Source of the DNA: Parasponia andersonii
Taxonomy: Eukaryota; Streptophyta; Magnoliopsida; Rosales; Cannabaceae
Direction: 5' to 3'
Length of the DNA: 64,000 nucleotides
Assembly: GCA_002914805.1 (NCBI GenBank)
Contig: JXTB01000074.1
Coordinates: forward strand, 1,004,959-1,068,958
How positions within the stretch are numbered: position 1 is the first letter of the stretch; each line of letters opens with the position of its first letter. The notes under the pieces are model-generated. The model worked only from the letters and a program-made list of their open reading frames with translations, was not told the DNA's origin and made no database searches. Below, one piece after another: positions 46,901 to 58,540 of this stretch. The translations under genes and the position numbers were made by a program.

Positions 46901-47703
46901 AAAGCGTAAAGTAATGATTTCATAAAATAGCATAACTGGACTTTCAAAAAAAAAAATAGAATTGTTTGTTCATAAGAAAAAATGTTTTGTGAGAATTATA
47001 TTGTACTTACTGGCCAAAAGCTCACATTTTATGAATATCTATGCTATAGGTACCAAAGGAAGGAAACCTCTGATTTGATTGATGGGTTAGCTGGAATTGA
47101 AGCGGGGATAAATACGAGGTACGGACAGTGGAATACCGTCATTAAAAATTACTTCTGCATATGTTTATATTATGAGACAAATGATTTCAATTATGTAAGC
47201 TTGATGTTATTTGAAAACGTACTTATAACTTGGCATTTTATTTCGTAATGCATGATTTAATCAAATTAAACTTGAAAATGTATTTCGATGAAATAGTTTT
47301 TAAAAAAATATTTTTTTTAAATTTAAAAGAGAAAATATTTTGATTTAAATAAATGCAAAACATAAAAGGTTCTGTCGAAAAGACCTAAACTGTCTAAGGA
47401 GAGCTTGGGACTTAAGTGGTCCGTATGTGATCCCCCTCCTCACCTGGGAGCCCTTTATGGTTAAGCATTATTTAAATCACCATAATAAAAAGTTTATAAT
47501 CAAATTTAAATAAAGAGTACTGAACCAATGTGAAGCAATTACTTGTTTTCAAAATTTAAGTAAATTGTTAGTTATGAATATAAATCTCTTAAAAAGAAAT
47601 AAAAGTATAAAAAAAAAATTTTCATGAATTTTCAGCATCTAAATTTTTTTTTTTAAGCCGAGAAGATAAGTAGTTAACGGTCAAAAAAAGTCTAGTCGTT
47701 ACA
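43960..47703 (+). mobile_element. Solo Tekay LTR, 3744 bp, inserted in the hAT transposase
   Basis: Starts TGTCACCCCCTAGGAATC and ends AGTCTAGTCGTTACA. A perfect 5-bp duplication AGTTT lies at 43955-43959 and 47704-47708. It is full length compared with the Tekay LTRs at 20812-24328 and 30169-32964, but in the opposite orientation. It retains the 0.8-kb segment lost from the 30169 copy. Removing it rejoins the hAT reading frame between codons for Thr and Asn. A small (AAT)n run lies near 45228-45250. Confidence 0.95.
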
Positions 47704-47763
47704 AGTTTGCATTTCGGAGACTTGGTCACCCTCTTTAGATATGCAAATATGGTCGTCATCCAT
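47704..47763 (-). pseudogene. hAT transposase N-terminus
   Basis: ATG at 47763 starts MDDDHICISKEGDQVSEMQT, an acidic 20-residue opening. After removal of the solo LTR and one duplication copy it reads straight into NPNTSGSCSQIQES. No upstream in-frame start is apparent. Confidence 0.65.
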
Positions 47764-47844
47764 TTTTAAATCAATGGAGATATTTTTTGATATATCCATA
47801 TGCTATATTTAAAAATATTATTAATATATTACTTAATTAATTTA

Positions 47845-48560
47845 AACATATAATACTAAACTTTATACTAACTTAATTGTAAACAACCAATTACAAATTA
47901 TAAATTAATTGAAATTAAAAATATAATATTCTAATAAACTTTTTACTAACTTTATCTGTAACAACTATAAATTATAATTATTTGAAATTAAAAATATAAT
48001 ACTATAATAAACTTTCTACTAACTTTAACTGTAACAACTATAAATTACAATTATTTGAAATTAAAAATATAATACTATAATAAACTTTCTACTGATTTAA
48101 TTGTGAACAACTACAAATTATAAATTAATTGAAATTAAAAATATAATATTCTAATAAACTTTGTTCAAACAACAAACTAATGAACTACTATCTTAATTGT
48201 AAGTAATTATGAATTAAAATTACAAATTAATTGAAATAAAATTAATATTATAATAAATTTTATACTAACTTAATTGTAAAATAACTTCAAATTACAAATT
48301 AAAAGAAATTAAAAAAAATAATACTATAAAAAACTTTCTACTAACCTAATTGTAAGTAACTATAAATTACAAATTAATTAAAAGTAAAAATAGAATATTA
48401 TAATACACTTTCTACTAACTTAATTGTAAACAACTACAAATTACAAATTAATTGAAATTAAAAATATAATATTCTATTAAACTTTCTATAAACTACAAAC
48501 TAATGAACTAGTATCTTAATTGTAAACAATTAGAAATTAATTGAAATTAAAAATATAGTA
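47845..48560. repeat. AT-rich ~75-bp tandem array inside the hAT element
   Basis: About nine diverged copies of a unit containing AATTGAAATTAAAAATATAAT, then ACTATAATAAACTTTCTACT, then AACTTAATTGTAAACAACTA and CAAATTACAAATT. Spacing is about 70-80 bp. It lies between the transposase start and the right terminus, where hAT elements carry subterminal transposase-binding repeats. Confidence 0.7.
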
Positions 48561-49096
48561 CTGTAGACAAGTAAACAACAAAATATACTACAAATTAATG
48601 AAATTAAAAGGATAAGTGTGTTAAATAGAATTGTACCTTGAATAGAACTTTATGAGTTGTGGAGACTATAAAATATAATTACTACTTATTATAATTAATA
48701 AATAGTAATTAGATAAGAGAGAAAAAGATAAAGATTGAGAATATAATTAAAGATAAAGAATGAGAGAATAAGAGAGTATTTGAAAGTTGTAAGTGTGAAA
48801 AAAAAAATGGGATGTTAGGATATTTATTATATAAGAATATATTTTTTTTTTAAAAAAAATAGTTTAAAACAAAAAAAACAAAAAATTAAAAAACCCAATG
48901 ATAATGTTTATTATTGTTATAATTTTGTTAAAAAAAAGTTACAGCCCAAAGAAAAGAGAAAAAAATAGTAGGGGAAAAAAATGGGCTAGTCGGGAATCCT
49001 AGGCCCAGCCAAGCCCTTACCCTGAGCTCGATCCCTAAATGAATGGGTCGGGCCAGCCCGTTGTGGCCTAATCCGAATTGACAGCTCTAATTACTT

Positions 49097-49599
49097 GTAG
49101 TTTCACCGAATGATTACTTGGGATTTTTTTCCGAGTGAATTTTTTATGATTAAGTGTTTGTTTGAGTGGAGTTATATATTATACTATTCAATTATATAGT
49201 TCCGCAAATATTTGTTTCATACTAGGATGCTTGGAACTAATGCGGCTAGCCTAGAAAAAAAATATAAACTAGATAGTTATTTATGGGAATTTTCAGTATG
49301 TTGAGAGAGCATATACCATTTTTCTATTTCAAATAGAGTCCATGGCATATATATAGATACCCTCTACCCCTTATTTGATATTGTTTTCAATATGAGTTGC
49401 AAATGTGCAGCTGACATGTATATTAGATATGTTATTATGTCTTACATTGATAGATCTAGATACGCTCCCTGATCAGGTACCTTATAATAGGCCTTTATTA
49501 TTTATACTCACGTTATAATTCACTAAGACTCCATTGCTAACTTTTTGTTGATATTAATCCTTTTATTCCTTTATTTATTGTTGTCAAATAATGAATATT
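49097..49599. other. Low-complexity DNA right of the hAT element
   Basis: No terminal repeat, PBS or useful frame is visible. TAGTTTC at 49098-49104 could be a last trace of the LARD-like LTR. Confidence 0.4.
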
Positions 49600-49952
49600 T
49601 GGCACCTATAAGTGATACTGTGTCATTTGTAGATAATTTGGACTTTATCATAGAGAATGGTGCATTGAAGAATACAATGATGGACCAAAAGCAAAGACAT
49701 GAGAGTTTAGTGTTTGTTGCTGAAATACTTAAACTTGAGTAGTTAATATCTTAATTATATAGCTTTTTTTTCACTCAAAATGTAGATACTTTCGTCATCA
49801 GGATTTGTTCCATGTTCAACTCGATGATTTCTCCTAAAATCTGAACTTCCTATTTTTTCCCTTTAATTAGTACTTTTTAGATATTCTTTCTTAGCTTTTT
49901 GTTCTTTTTTCTTTTTTTTTTCCTAATAGCCATATGTATATGATGGAAAGAT

Positions 49953-49994
<42 letters not shown>

Positions 49995-50289
49995 TTGGTA
50001 TAAAATCTGCATTTATATCATTTTGTGTTATCTTAATTATTTTCTTGTGTTAGATATAATCTAAATAATGCACGTGCATATGTACTTTTCTCATATATTA
50101 CTAAGTCCAAATAGTTTGGGTGTTGTTTTGGTTGGTGAAAAGAAGGATTTGCCTTTCTTTCATACAGTTAAATTGAGAGCTTGCGACAGAATCTCAACTT
50201 TGATTTCCCAACTTCTTGAGCATTGTGCAGAGGACGAGCTTATTAGCGTCGTTTCGAGTTTAAACAACAACCCACTTGTACATGGATAA
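49600..50289 (+). pseudogene. Two possible exon-like fragments of an unknown gene
   Basis: Fragment 1 (about 49600-49742) reads PISDTVSFVDNLDFIIENGA and then MMDQKQRHESLVFVAEILKL, followed by a possible GT donor (GTAGTTA). Fragment 2 (about 50145-50289) follows a CATACAG acceptor-like site and reads KLRACDRISTLISQLLEHCA and EDELISVVSSLNNNPLVHG, then a stop at 50287-50289. Both have protein-like composition and plausible splice borders, but the spacer contains a long GA microsatellite. No start or promoter is found. I do not recognise the protein. They may be pieces of a host gene, perhaps carried by the CACTA-like element that ends at 52193. Confidence 0.35.
49950..49991. repeat. (GA)n microsatellite
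   Basis: AT AGAGAGAG followed by an almost pure GA run of about 40 bp, with one A interruption. Confidence 0.95.
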
Positions 50290-52019
50290 TTTTTCAACTT
50301 CCTCTGCCATAGTTTATTTCCACAAGAGTTGAGTCTTTGATTTCTTTTTTTGGATGTTGTCTAAGTGTTTGTGCAATTGCTAAATTAAATGAAATAGAGT
50401 GATATGTTTGGCATTATATGCTTTGGTTTGGTTTAATTAGTCGGTTATTTCTTTGGTATACATTAAAGTTGTTCAAGTTGTTTGCTTTATTCTTTTATTA
50501 TGTGATTGAACTGGTCTTTATATTTCAAGTTTTAAGTGAACATAATCAATATGAGTGTGGTGGTAAAATGATAATATTGTTAATGTTAGCGTGGTAGTAA
50601 AGTTATCTATGGAAAGCTTCAAAATCAAGATTGGTTACTAAAATAAGAATAGCACCAAATGATGAAGAAAGGCTCAAGATACAACCAGATAACATCAAAT
50701 TTGAAGTTGAATGGAAAGCTATTTTAAGAAAAATAATATTGCGTAATTTCACGTACAACCAAACTATTGTCTTCGGTCATTTCTACCACTTGTTCTAGTT
50801 TTTTTATTGCTAAGATCGGATATATTAGGAGAAAGAACTAGAACATTAGTATAGGATGCTCTATCAAATACTATTTTCTAAGGTGTATAATGGAAAGAAA
50901 TCAAAGAGCTTTTAACGATGTGGTGTCCACATATGAGAAATTATAGAAAATAGATAGATATAAAAAGAATTCATAGCCTTATATAAAAAATTTCCGTTGT
51001 GACTGCTGTTTACCACATAATATCTAGATGGATATGATTTAAAATGTATATGCTTATCATTATGCATTTATTTTTTTACAAGGCTAAAAGTGAGAACTTC
51101 AAAGAAAGAAGAAAAAAACAACTTCCTCACGTTGGTAGCTATAATGGATATACTTGATTGATTGAAGATATAGTAAAATCATGTATGTTTGGTATTAGTT
51201 TCATTTCAATTTAGTTGTATGGAATATTTATCACCATTATTGATTCCATCTTCATGTAGATGAAAAAACAGTGTAAGCAAGAAACTACCTTCTAGGGTGT
51301 TGTTTGGATAAAAGCTCACAAGAAGAAAAACAGTGAACTTGTAAATTCAGCCCTTGTTGAAACATTTGTAAGAACTAGGCTATAGTCTTTCTCTAGTCCC
51401 ACTAATATTTTTGGAAAAATAATTCCATTAATTTTTAGTTATTTGTTTAGAATGTATAAAGATGTAGGCTTTATAGCAAGATTTATTGGAGGAACAAAAG
51501 AAAGATACTACACTATCTTCAACTTCAATGTAAAAGATGACATTTTTTCCAAAGTACTTGGTCCTTTGAATAAGGGTACTGTGAGCAATTATGGAAGATG
51601 AGTTACTCATACAAAGTTGGCTATTGTATCGGGATACTTAAGATACTCGATACTTAGACAAGGATTTAAATATTTTGAATGACTTGTATGAAATGCAATT
51701 GATGCTTTCTTATAGATTTATGTTGTAAAAAACTATCAATGTGCATTACCTCTTTTTGTGTCAAAGCCTAGTTAATGTAAGGGTAAATAATTATAATTAG
51801 CTTTATAAATATTGTCAAAATTATTTAATATTATTATAGAAACATTTTTGTACCATGACATATACCAGATTAATTTCATATTTTAGTTTAAAAATGTTCT
51901 AAAAACTTTTTCTACACCATTTAAGATGGCAATAAACAAATGCTACAATAGAATTAGTAAATTCCTTGTCCTTAGTCAAACTACAACAGAGACACAATGT
52001 TATTTGTAGTTTATTATAA
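50290..52019. other. AT-rich DNA, no gene recognised
   Basis: A plus-strand stretch at about 51440-51600 has few stops (KERYYTIFNFNVKDDIFSKV) but no domain, and the opposite strand is also open. Perhaps interior of the CACTA-like element. Nothing is secure. Confidence 0.4.
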
Positions 52020-52193
52020 TAAACATAAAATACTATGAAATGATCTTTTATAACATTGCGGATAACATTACAAAAGTGTTATTAAAAATTCCAGACTTTT
52101 TATAACATTGGCTTACATAGCATTTTTAAAAGTGTTATAGATATCAACGATAGCACTTTTCAAATGTTATTATAAGACCTTTTTCTTGTAGTA
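52020..52193. mobile_element. CACTA-like terminus (right end)
   Basis: Ends ...CCTTTTTCTTGTAGTA, the reverse complement of the plant CACTACAAGAAAAA terminus with its first base pair changed. The ~170 bp before it carry repeated AAGTGTTAT/ATAACACTTTT-like words in both orientations, as in CACTA subterminal repeats. No matching left end was found in the window. The sequence right of it is copia gag, so the element sits at or in the gag of the copia pseudogene. Confidence 0.6.
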
Positions 52194-52196
52194 TTA

Positions 52197-54110
52197 TTTC
52201 ATTCATCTGCCAAAATTCATAACATTCTAGTGCTTAACTGCACAAAGCTTAAGAAACGAAAAGAGTATGTTTTGTTTGTGCTCAGTTGCATTGATCATGA
52301 TCTTGTACTCCAGATAGAACATCCTATTATTCTTATAGTTTAAAAGTTCTTCTGATGGTAAAGAAGGATCCTGAGTAGTGAGTACAATTTAATCGCATAA
52401 TTCTTACAATCATGTGACACTTTATTACAAAAACTATAAGGGGTGCTATGCCTGAAAAGATACACACTAAGGTGTTCCTTATAATGATTTTGGTTTTGAA
52501 ATGAGCACCATTCTTAAGAATCTCATTTCAATATAGTATAAGGATAAAGGAAATATAAGGAGTACATTATAGAGATGTCTAATCTCACTTCCAAACTAAG
52601 AGCACTTAAGTTAGAGTTGTCGTAAGGCTTGCTCATGTATCCGATCACACTCTCTTTTTGCATAATTCAGTTAACTAGGGTTCATAACAACACCTTAAAT
52701 GATAAATATTCTCTTTCAAGAAAATTTTTTCATTGTGTGCAAGAAGAAGATAGTTTGAAATGAGAAAATACTAAAGGTGCTCATCTAGCATGCACCTCTA
52801 GGAATAAGATCAGGAAAAAATATGAAATAAAGATAAGGAAGATGCAATTGGGACTACGCAACATAATGAGTAAAAGAAACAGAATGAGAAATTTGTTTGT
52901 TTCTTCTATAAAAAGGAATGGATAAATAAATAATGACTATCTAAATTACACTTTTTGTATATGAAGAAAGGGTATGCTTCTCATTTTGATTTGCCTTTAA
53001 GTTAATTTAGTTCGTGTACCCAAATACACTTAGTGGGCAGATATAGATCTCACTACTCACATAAGTTTATTTATGCAAGATTATCTGTGGTGTCGACTGC
53101 CCAAATGATGATGAAAGACTCATCTATTTTGGCAATGGCAACATAGTTTAGTAGAGGCTATAAGGTCATTTGGATTACAATTAAGAGACTGGTATTTTTT
53201 TATTTAGGAGAGACATTTAAGTATTCTGTTTCTAGCTTGTTCATTCGAAAATAATAAATTTAGTCTCTTTCAATATAAAAATATTATTACTTTTGGTTCT
53301 TTAATTGAAAATATATATAAATTAAAGACATTTTCCTCATTTAGTCAATCTTTGCATATTTAGAAATGTGGCACAAAATACAAATTAACCAATAATGATT
53401 CCTTTATGTTATGGCACAAGCGTTTAGGAGATATCTAAAGGAATTAACATGTGTCAAAAGGAATTCTTACCCACTTGACTTAACAGACTTCAAAGTCTGT
53501 ATTGAGTGTTTTAAGGAAAATAGACAAAAATAAGGAAATAAAGTGCCAACAAGAGTTCTTGGAATCTTAGAACTAATACATACAGATACATGTAGACCAT
53601 TTCTTCCAGTTTAATGGAATGGCCAATAATATTTTATTATGTTCATGGACGAATATTCTCGTTAAATGTACCAATATTCAATTCATCAAAAGTCTCAATT
53701 TCTGGATGTGTTTAAGATTTTCAAAGTTGAAGCTGAAATTCAACTAAGCAAAAAAATTAAGGTTATCAAATCCAATTACGGTGAATACGATGATAGATAA
53801 GATGAATCAAATTAATAATGTCTAGGGCCCTTCACTCAATTCCTAGAAAAATATGGAATCTTCCCATAAGACACAATGTCAGTGAAACCTAGTATGAATA
53901 GTGTCGTTGAGTGATAGAATAGAAAATTTAAGGATATTATAAAAAGTTTGATTAGTCACTCTTCTTTACCTAAAACACTCTATGGAGAAAACTAAAGACT
54001 GCAATAGATATACTTAATAGAGTTTCCACCAAAGCAATAGCTAAAACTCTATATGAGCTATGGATAGGTAAGATGTCTAGTAATAGGCTCTTGCATGTAT
54101 AGGGTTGTCA
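52197..54110 (+). pseudogene. Ty1/copia pseudogene (gag, PR, integrase part)
   Basis: Gag starts as AKIHNILVLN and VLFVLSCIDHDLVLQIEHP (52205-52330). Further on come RKFFHCVQEEDSLK near 52740 and a protease remnant near 53050 (DLTTHISLFMQ, with the Asp-Ser-Gly decayed). Then follow LWHKRLGDI (pre-integrase, near 53412) and integrase from 53580 (YFIMFMDEYSR, EKSQ-like, NYGEYDDR, PEL-like). The integrase reads to AKTLYELWIGK and LLHV.GCHV at 54108, where a second copia inserts. The sequence is riddled with stops. Its own LTR and PBS are not seen; the left edge abuts the CACTA-like end. Confidence 0.75.
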
Positions 54111-55732
54111 TGTTAGAATAATGTCCTATAAAGCAGTTTAATATTTTGACATTATAAATAATTTACTATCGGATTATTTATTATATATTTGTTGTTAATA
54201 AATTCCATGTTATAAATTTCTATTTCATTTATGTCCCATTGATATGTATGTTTATCTTATGCAAACAAAAGATTTCAAGAGATATAATGAGTAATAAAGA
54301 ATTATTCATATGTAGGAGATATTATACTATTTACTTCATTATGTCTAAGTTAAATTACTTGTATTCTGCATATTGAAGATGGAATACTTTACTATGCCAT
54401 AGAATGTAGTGTTCTCTTTTTTTATACTGAAGTCTCTAATTATCAAAGTGAGTCTTCGGATAGAAACACTAGTATGTTATAAAAACGTTATAACAGCATC
54501 GAACAAGACCGAGTGAATTAGAATTTAAAGTTAAGTTCTATAACCTAAATTTCTAATTTCACTAATCTAGCACTATTGTAGAAAACCTTAATCCTAGTGA
54601 TTAACCCACTTACTTTCATATATTTTGTCTTTTTAAGTTACTAAAGTCTAGTTCTAGTTTAGAGTTCGAACTCCGGTATCTTGGAAGATAAGGTGTATGA
54701 AATATGTAGAACTTTTTTCATGATGGATGCCATAAATATAATATCATTTTGAGTTTTTTCAAGTACTTATGTAATATAAACTAGGGTCCCAGTATTCACT
54801 ATGTGAATTTTACTGTGTTAGTATAAGCAGATACAAACACCGTAGTCAAATATTATCCATTAGATAAAAAATGGCAACTTAAAGGTAAATATGTACTAGA
54901 CGAGTATTACTGTAATTTTACCTTGTTAGTACGCCACTATATTAGGGGTACGTTTATAGGTATAGTATATGCTAAATAGATCAAGCTAATTATTTGATAA
55001 TAAGCTTCATAAAAAATAAATGACATTGAGTCCAAGTATTCAATATTTGGCCTATAGTAGTGTACTCCAATATTAATGGACAAGGCCCAATCATAATTAT
55101 GAGTTAATTATGAATGTGAGCATATGGTCCACTGGAGCATAGCTTTATGGATCTATCTGGTCTCCTGTCTAGCTCAAATTAAAGACTAATAGTTATTTGA
55201 TGATGAGTTGAGCCCAATAAGCCCAAAAAGCACATTAGGGTTTACTAAACTCTCTATAGTTAAGAGAAAAGTTTTTTGATTGCACATTACATGAGTTACA
55301 TGTGAAATACCCCTTGAGAAGAGAGTATCACACGAAAAACAGAGAGAGGGAGAGTAGAGAAAATTGGCCTATACTAAGGAATTCACCATCCTTGGTGTTT
55401 CGGCTATCTTGGAGAAATCGGTTCGAGAATATTGTCTTCTTGTCCATCTTTCAATCTCTTTATTGAGAATCAAGAAGATGACTGTCCACCTTATCAGTCA
55501 AACAGCTTTCGAGAATAGATAGAGAGATAAGAAGGTTATAGAGCAAATCTGGATATTGTTCTCATTTAGATCAAAAGCTAATTTATGTTAGATCATGATC
55601 CGAAATATTTTGTAAAGAGAAAAATTTTAAACGACCAATTTACCTGTATTTCTAGATTTTACAAAACTATGTTGTTCTTAAAAATAATTTTAAAAAAATA
55701 TTTTCTAGAATTTATTCCATTGAATACCAACA
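54111..55732 (+). mobile_element. 5' LTR of copia element 4
   Basis: Starts TGTTAGAATAATGTCC and ends AATACCAACA, 1622 bp, followed after two bases by the primer-binding site. The block from about 54690 to the end aligns with the reverse complement of 3713-4760. Confidence 0.9.
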
Positions 55733-55734
55733 AT

Positions 55735-55746
55735 TGGTATCAGAGC
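55735..55746 (+). other. Primer-binding site of copia element 4
   Basis: TGGTATCAGAGC, initiator Met-tRNA type, two bases after the LTR. Confidence 0.95.
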
Positions 55747-56084
55747 ATAGTTATATTATTGATCTAGCATATTTTACTCTGATCTATTCCCTTGTTGATT
55801 GATGTTTTTTATTTTTGGAAAGTTTTGATTATGTTTAGTCTTGTTCATGTTATGAGTATACTCTAGTTTACATGATTGTCAATAGATTCAATGAGTTTTA
55901 ATGATTATTTGATTAGATGTTGCTATGAGGTAATGATCATATTTGTTTTTTGACTTTTGTTTCTGGCATGTTCTTGATTTCTATGTGTTCATATTTTATG
56001 TTCTTGATAACATTATACATAGAAATGTTTTTATCTTTAATTATTTTTTATAAAAAATATTTTTCAATTTGAAAAAAAAAAAAC
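55747..56084 (+). other. Leader of copia element 4, AT-rich first part
   Basis: T-rich with no open frame. It leads into the GC-rich island. Confidence 0.5.
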
Positions 56085-56570
56085 CGAAATGATGAAGCGG
56101 TGCACGGCTAGGAGCCATGTTTAGTGCATGCGTGAGCCTCGCAAGTGTGACCCATGTGCAGGTCGCGCGGGCACGTCCCTATGCATGGCCACTCGAGTCA
56201 GGCGCCACTGGCTATGCAGAAACAATTCGCGCATGGCTTACAGCTTGCCTCCCTACACAGGCTATGTGGGTTCTCCATGTGTATGCTACGCGGGCACAGT
56301 GCCCAGGCCGCGCGGATTCTCCCTGCGCATGGCCTATGAATGGCCAGCCTGTGCATGCCGTGCTGGATTACTCAACATATACAGCATGGGCACGGCCCTG
56401 CTAGCCGTGCAGGTTCACCCCATGCATGCGGCACATGCACACCCTGCTGCTCATGCAGTTATGATCCGCATATGGCGAGCAGTCAGCCTCCTACGCATCA
56501 GCTACACGGGTGGTCTCTCGTGTCCTGGCCACTTAGGGTGCTACCTCGTACGTCTTGTTGAATGAAAACT
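56085..56570 (+). other. GC-rich quasi-repetitive island in the leader of copia element 4
   Basis: Sharp change from AT-rich to GC-rich sequence, made of recurring words such as GCATGG, GCATGC, GGGCAC, CGCGCGG and GTGCAGG. Several plus-strand frames stay open (56117-56404, 56128-56565 with 145 codons, 56154-56339, 56340-56561). This is expected where stop codons are rare, so no protein is claimed. Comparable GC-rich leaders occur, as far as I know, in several plant copia families. A role in packaging or translation of the RNA would be a guess. Confidence 0.7.
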
Positions 56571-57659
56571 ACTCGAGCCGTGCCTAGTAGTTGTCCTGAG
56601 TGTAGCCACATAACATCTCGAGGTTGACGTTTAGGTAATGATCTCTCATTCTATCTATCAGCCTGTCCCGACTGTTTCAAATTTCTTGCCATAATTTTAG
56701 TTATTTTTATTTTTAATTTATCCATAGTTTTATAAAAACTAACAAATTCAAATTTTAAATCCTTACTAAATTTGAATTTTTTTAAAATTTGAATTGATAA
56801 GATATTTTAATTTGAATTATGGATATAGTTGATATCCATATTATCTTAATTATTATTTGAATAATTAGAGATATTTTTAAAAATGAAATTTTGAAAATTA
56901 TATATTATGAGATAATATCTTTTAGTTTTAAATTCAAATTTTGAATAGATATTTTGAAAAACTAATTATGTGATAGTTAGTTATCTATTTTGAATTTTAA
57001 ATTTGTTTTAATTCAAATTTGAGATATTGGAGGAGATTTATCTATAGAATCTTCTATCTTTTAAAATTCAAATTTTGTGAAGATTTGAAATTTAAATTTA
57101 AATTAGAATATCTTTTCAATTTTTAAATTTAATTTTATGGTTAGTAGATATTTAATGAGATTAGATATTGATTTGAATTTTGAATTTAAATCTAAAAGAT
57201 AAGATAATAGGAGATATTTAAGAAAATTAAATTCAAATTAAGATTTCAAAAGTTGAGCTTCTTAGGATGAGGTACTAGGTAGACTATGTAAGGCTATCGC
57301 CTGTAGAGACAGTCTTATATAGAAAACTTAGTTACCGAAACAATGGTTAACCACTCAACTCGAAACATTAATATCCTCTTATAGGAGTTCTTATTAGTCA
57401 ATTAAAGGACCAAAGAAAATGGTAGTTAGAAATATGGAATAAGAGTCATCTGTCTATTTACTAATTGAAATTGTTTCAATTTGACTTGTTAATTGCATGG
57501 CACCCCGTAGGAGGCTTGTAATCAATGGTAGGTCAAATTAGTGACAATCTTAGGGAGACTTCACTTGCATATTGTATATTTAACATATTATGTTAATTAT
57601 TCGAAATATGTTATATGATGTTTGCTTATACCTAGAATATTTATTTGTTTTCAATAGAT
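56571..57659 (+). other. Leader of copia element 4, AT-rich second part
   Basis: Contains many AAATTTGAATTT words (56740-57250) and no useful frame. It ends at the gag ATG. Confidence 0.6.
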
Positions 57660-58540
57660 ATGACACTTAATCCTTTATCTACTTTACTCACACAAAACAA
57701 GCTAGATGGTAAAAATAATGTAGACTGGAAATGTAACCTAGACATAGTGCTTACTACTGATAAATATAAGTGGGTTCTCACCACTCCATGTCTTATCCAA
57801 CCAACTACGGAATCCACCAACGATGAAAGAAACTTATATGATAAGTAGAAGCAATCTAATAAGATGGCTAAATGTTATATACTTAGCTCAATGAGCAATA
57901 TATTATAATAACAACATCATGGGATGGATACTGTTGCTGACATGATATTGAGTATTGACGAAATGTTCGCCAGTCTCGATCATCAAGCTACAAATAAGGC
58001 TATAAGTGCATTTATTAATCTTCGTCAGAAGAAGGGTACTCCAATTCGGGAACATATGATGAAAGTCATCGCATATCTTAATGAACAGGAGATCCTTGGA
58101 GCTGAAATTTATTGTAACACCTAAGTTGATAAGGTTTTAAACACATTATCAGACACATTCATTAAATTTAAGATTGATCATGGGATTCGTCGGAAAGACT
58201 ATACTCTTAATGGCCTAATGAAAGATCTGTAAATTATAGAGAATATTCTTAAGAAGAATAAGTTAAGATCAGTTGAGACTAATGTAGCTCAAGCTAGCTC
58301 TTCCAAACCTAAGTCGAAAGGCTAAGGTAAAGGGAAAAAAAAAAGACTCCTACTTCTCTGGCTCTAGAGAGAAAGAAGACCAAGAAGGATACTAAACCAA
58401 TGGGAAAATATTTCCACAATGGTAAGGATGGGCATTGAAGAGAAACTGTAAAATTTATCTAGTCTTTAAGAAAGAGAAGAACAACAGCAAGGACAAACAG
58501 GATAATGACAATTTGTTGTTCATTGAGGCTTTTCATGTGG
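57660..58540 (+). pseudogene. Copia element 4 gag (decayed)
   Basis: ATG at 57660 starts MTLNPLSTLLTQNKLDGKNN, followed by VDWKCNLDIVLTTDKYKWVL, the usual opening of this gag type; an ATG five codons upstream (57645) is also in frame. After a stop the next block (57924-58124) reads MDTVADMILSIDEMFASL and IREHMMKVIAYLNEQEILGA. A Lys-rich segment follows, then a zinc knuckle near 58405 whose Cys residues are changed (KYFHNGKDGH) and which is followed by a frameshift. Several stops lie in each block. Confidence 0.85.

Larger units (their letters stand above)
42805..49088 (-). mobile_element. hAT-type DNA transposon, transposase on minus strand, split by a solo LTR
   Basis: An 8-bp duplication AATTACTT (42797-42804 and 49089-49096) flanks the element, the length expected for hAT. 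Ends are imperfect inverted repeats: left AGAGGTAGCAA, right (read inward) AGAGCTGTCAA, followed on both sides by GGCCC-type words. Inside are remains of a transposase: start and BED zinc finger (47763-47704 and 43954-43702) and the C-terminal dimerisation domain (43255-43450). Most of the catalytic middle is absent. Without the solo Tekay LTR the element is about 2.5 kb, so it is a deletion derivative. Confidence 0.75.

Noticed and set aside
56128..56565. 145-codon ORF as a host protein
   Set aside because: It sits in the GC-rich leader of copia element 4, has competing open frames, and shows no domain. It is kept only as a sequence-structure finding.
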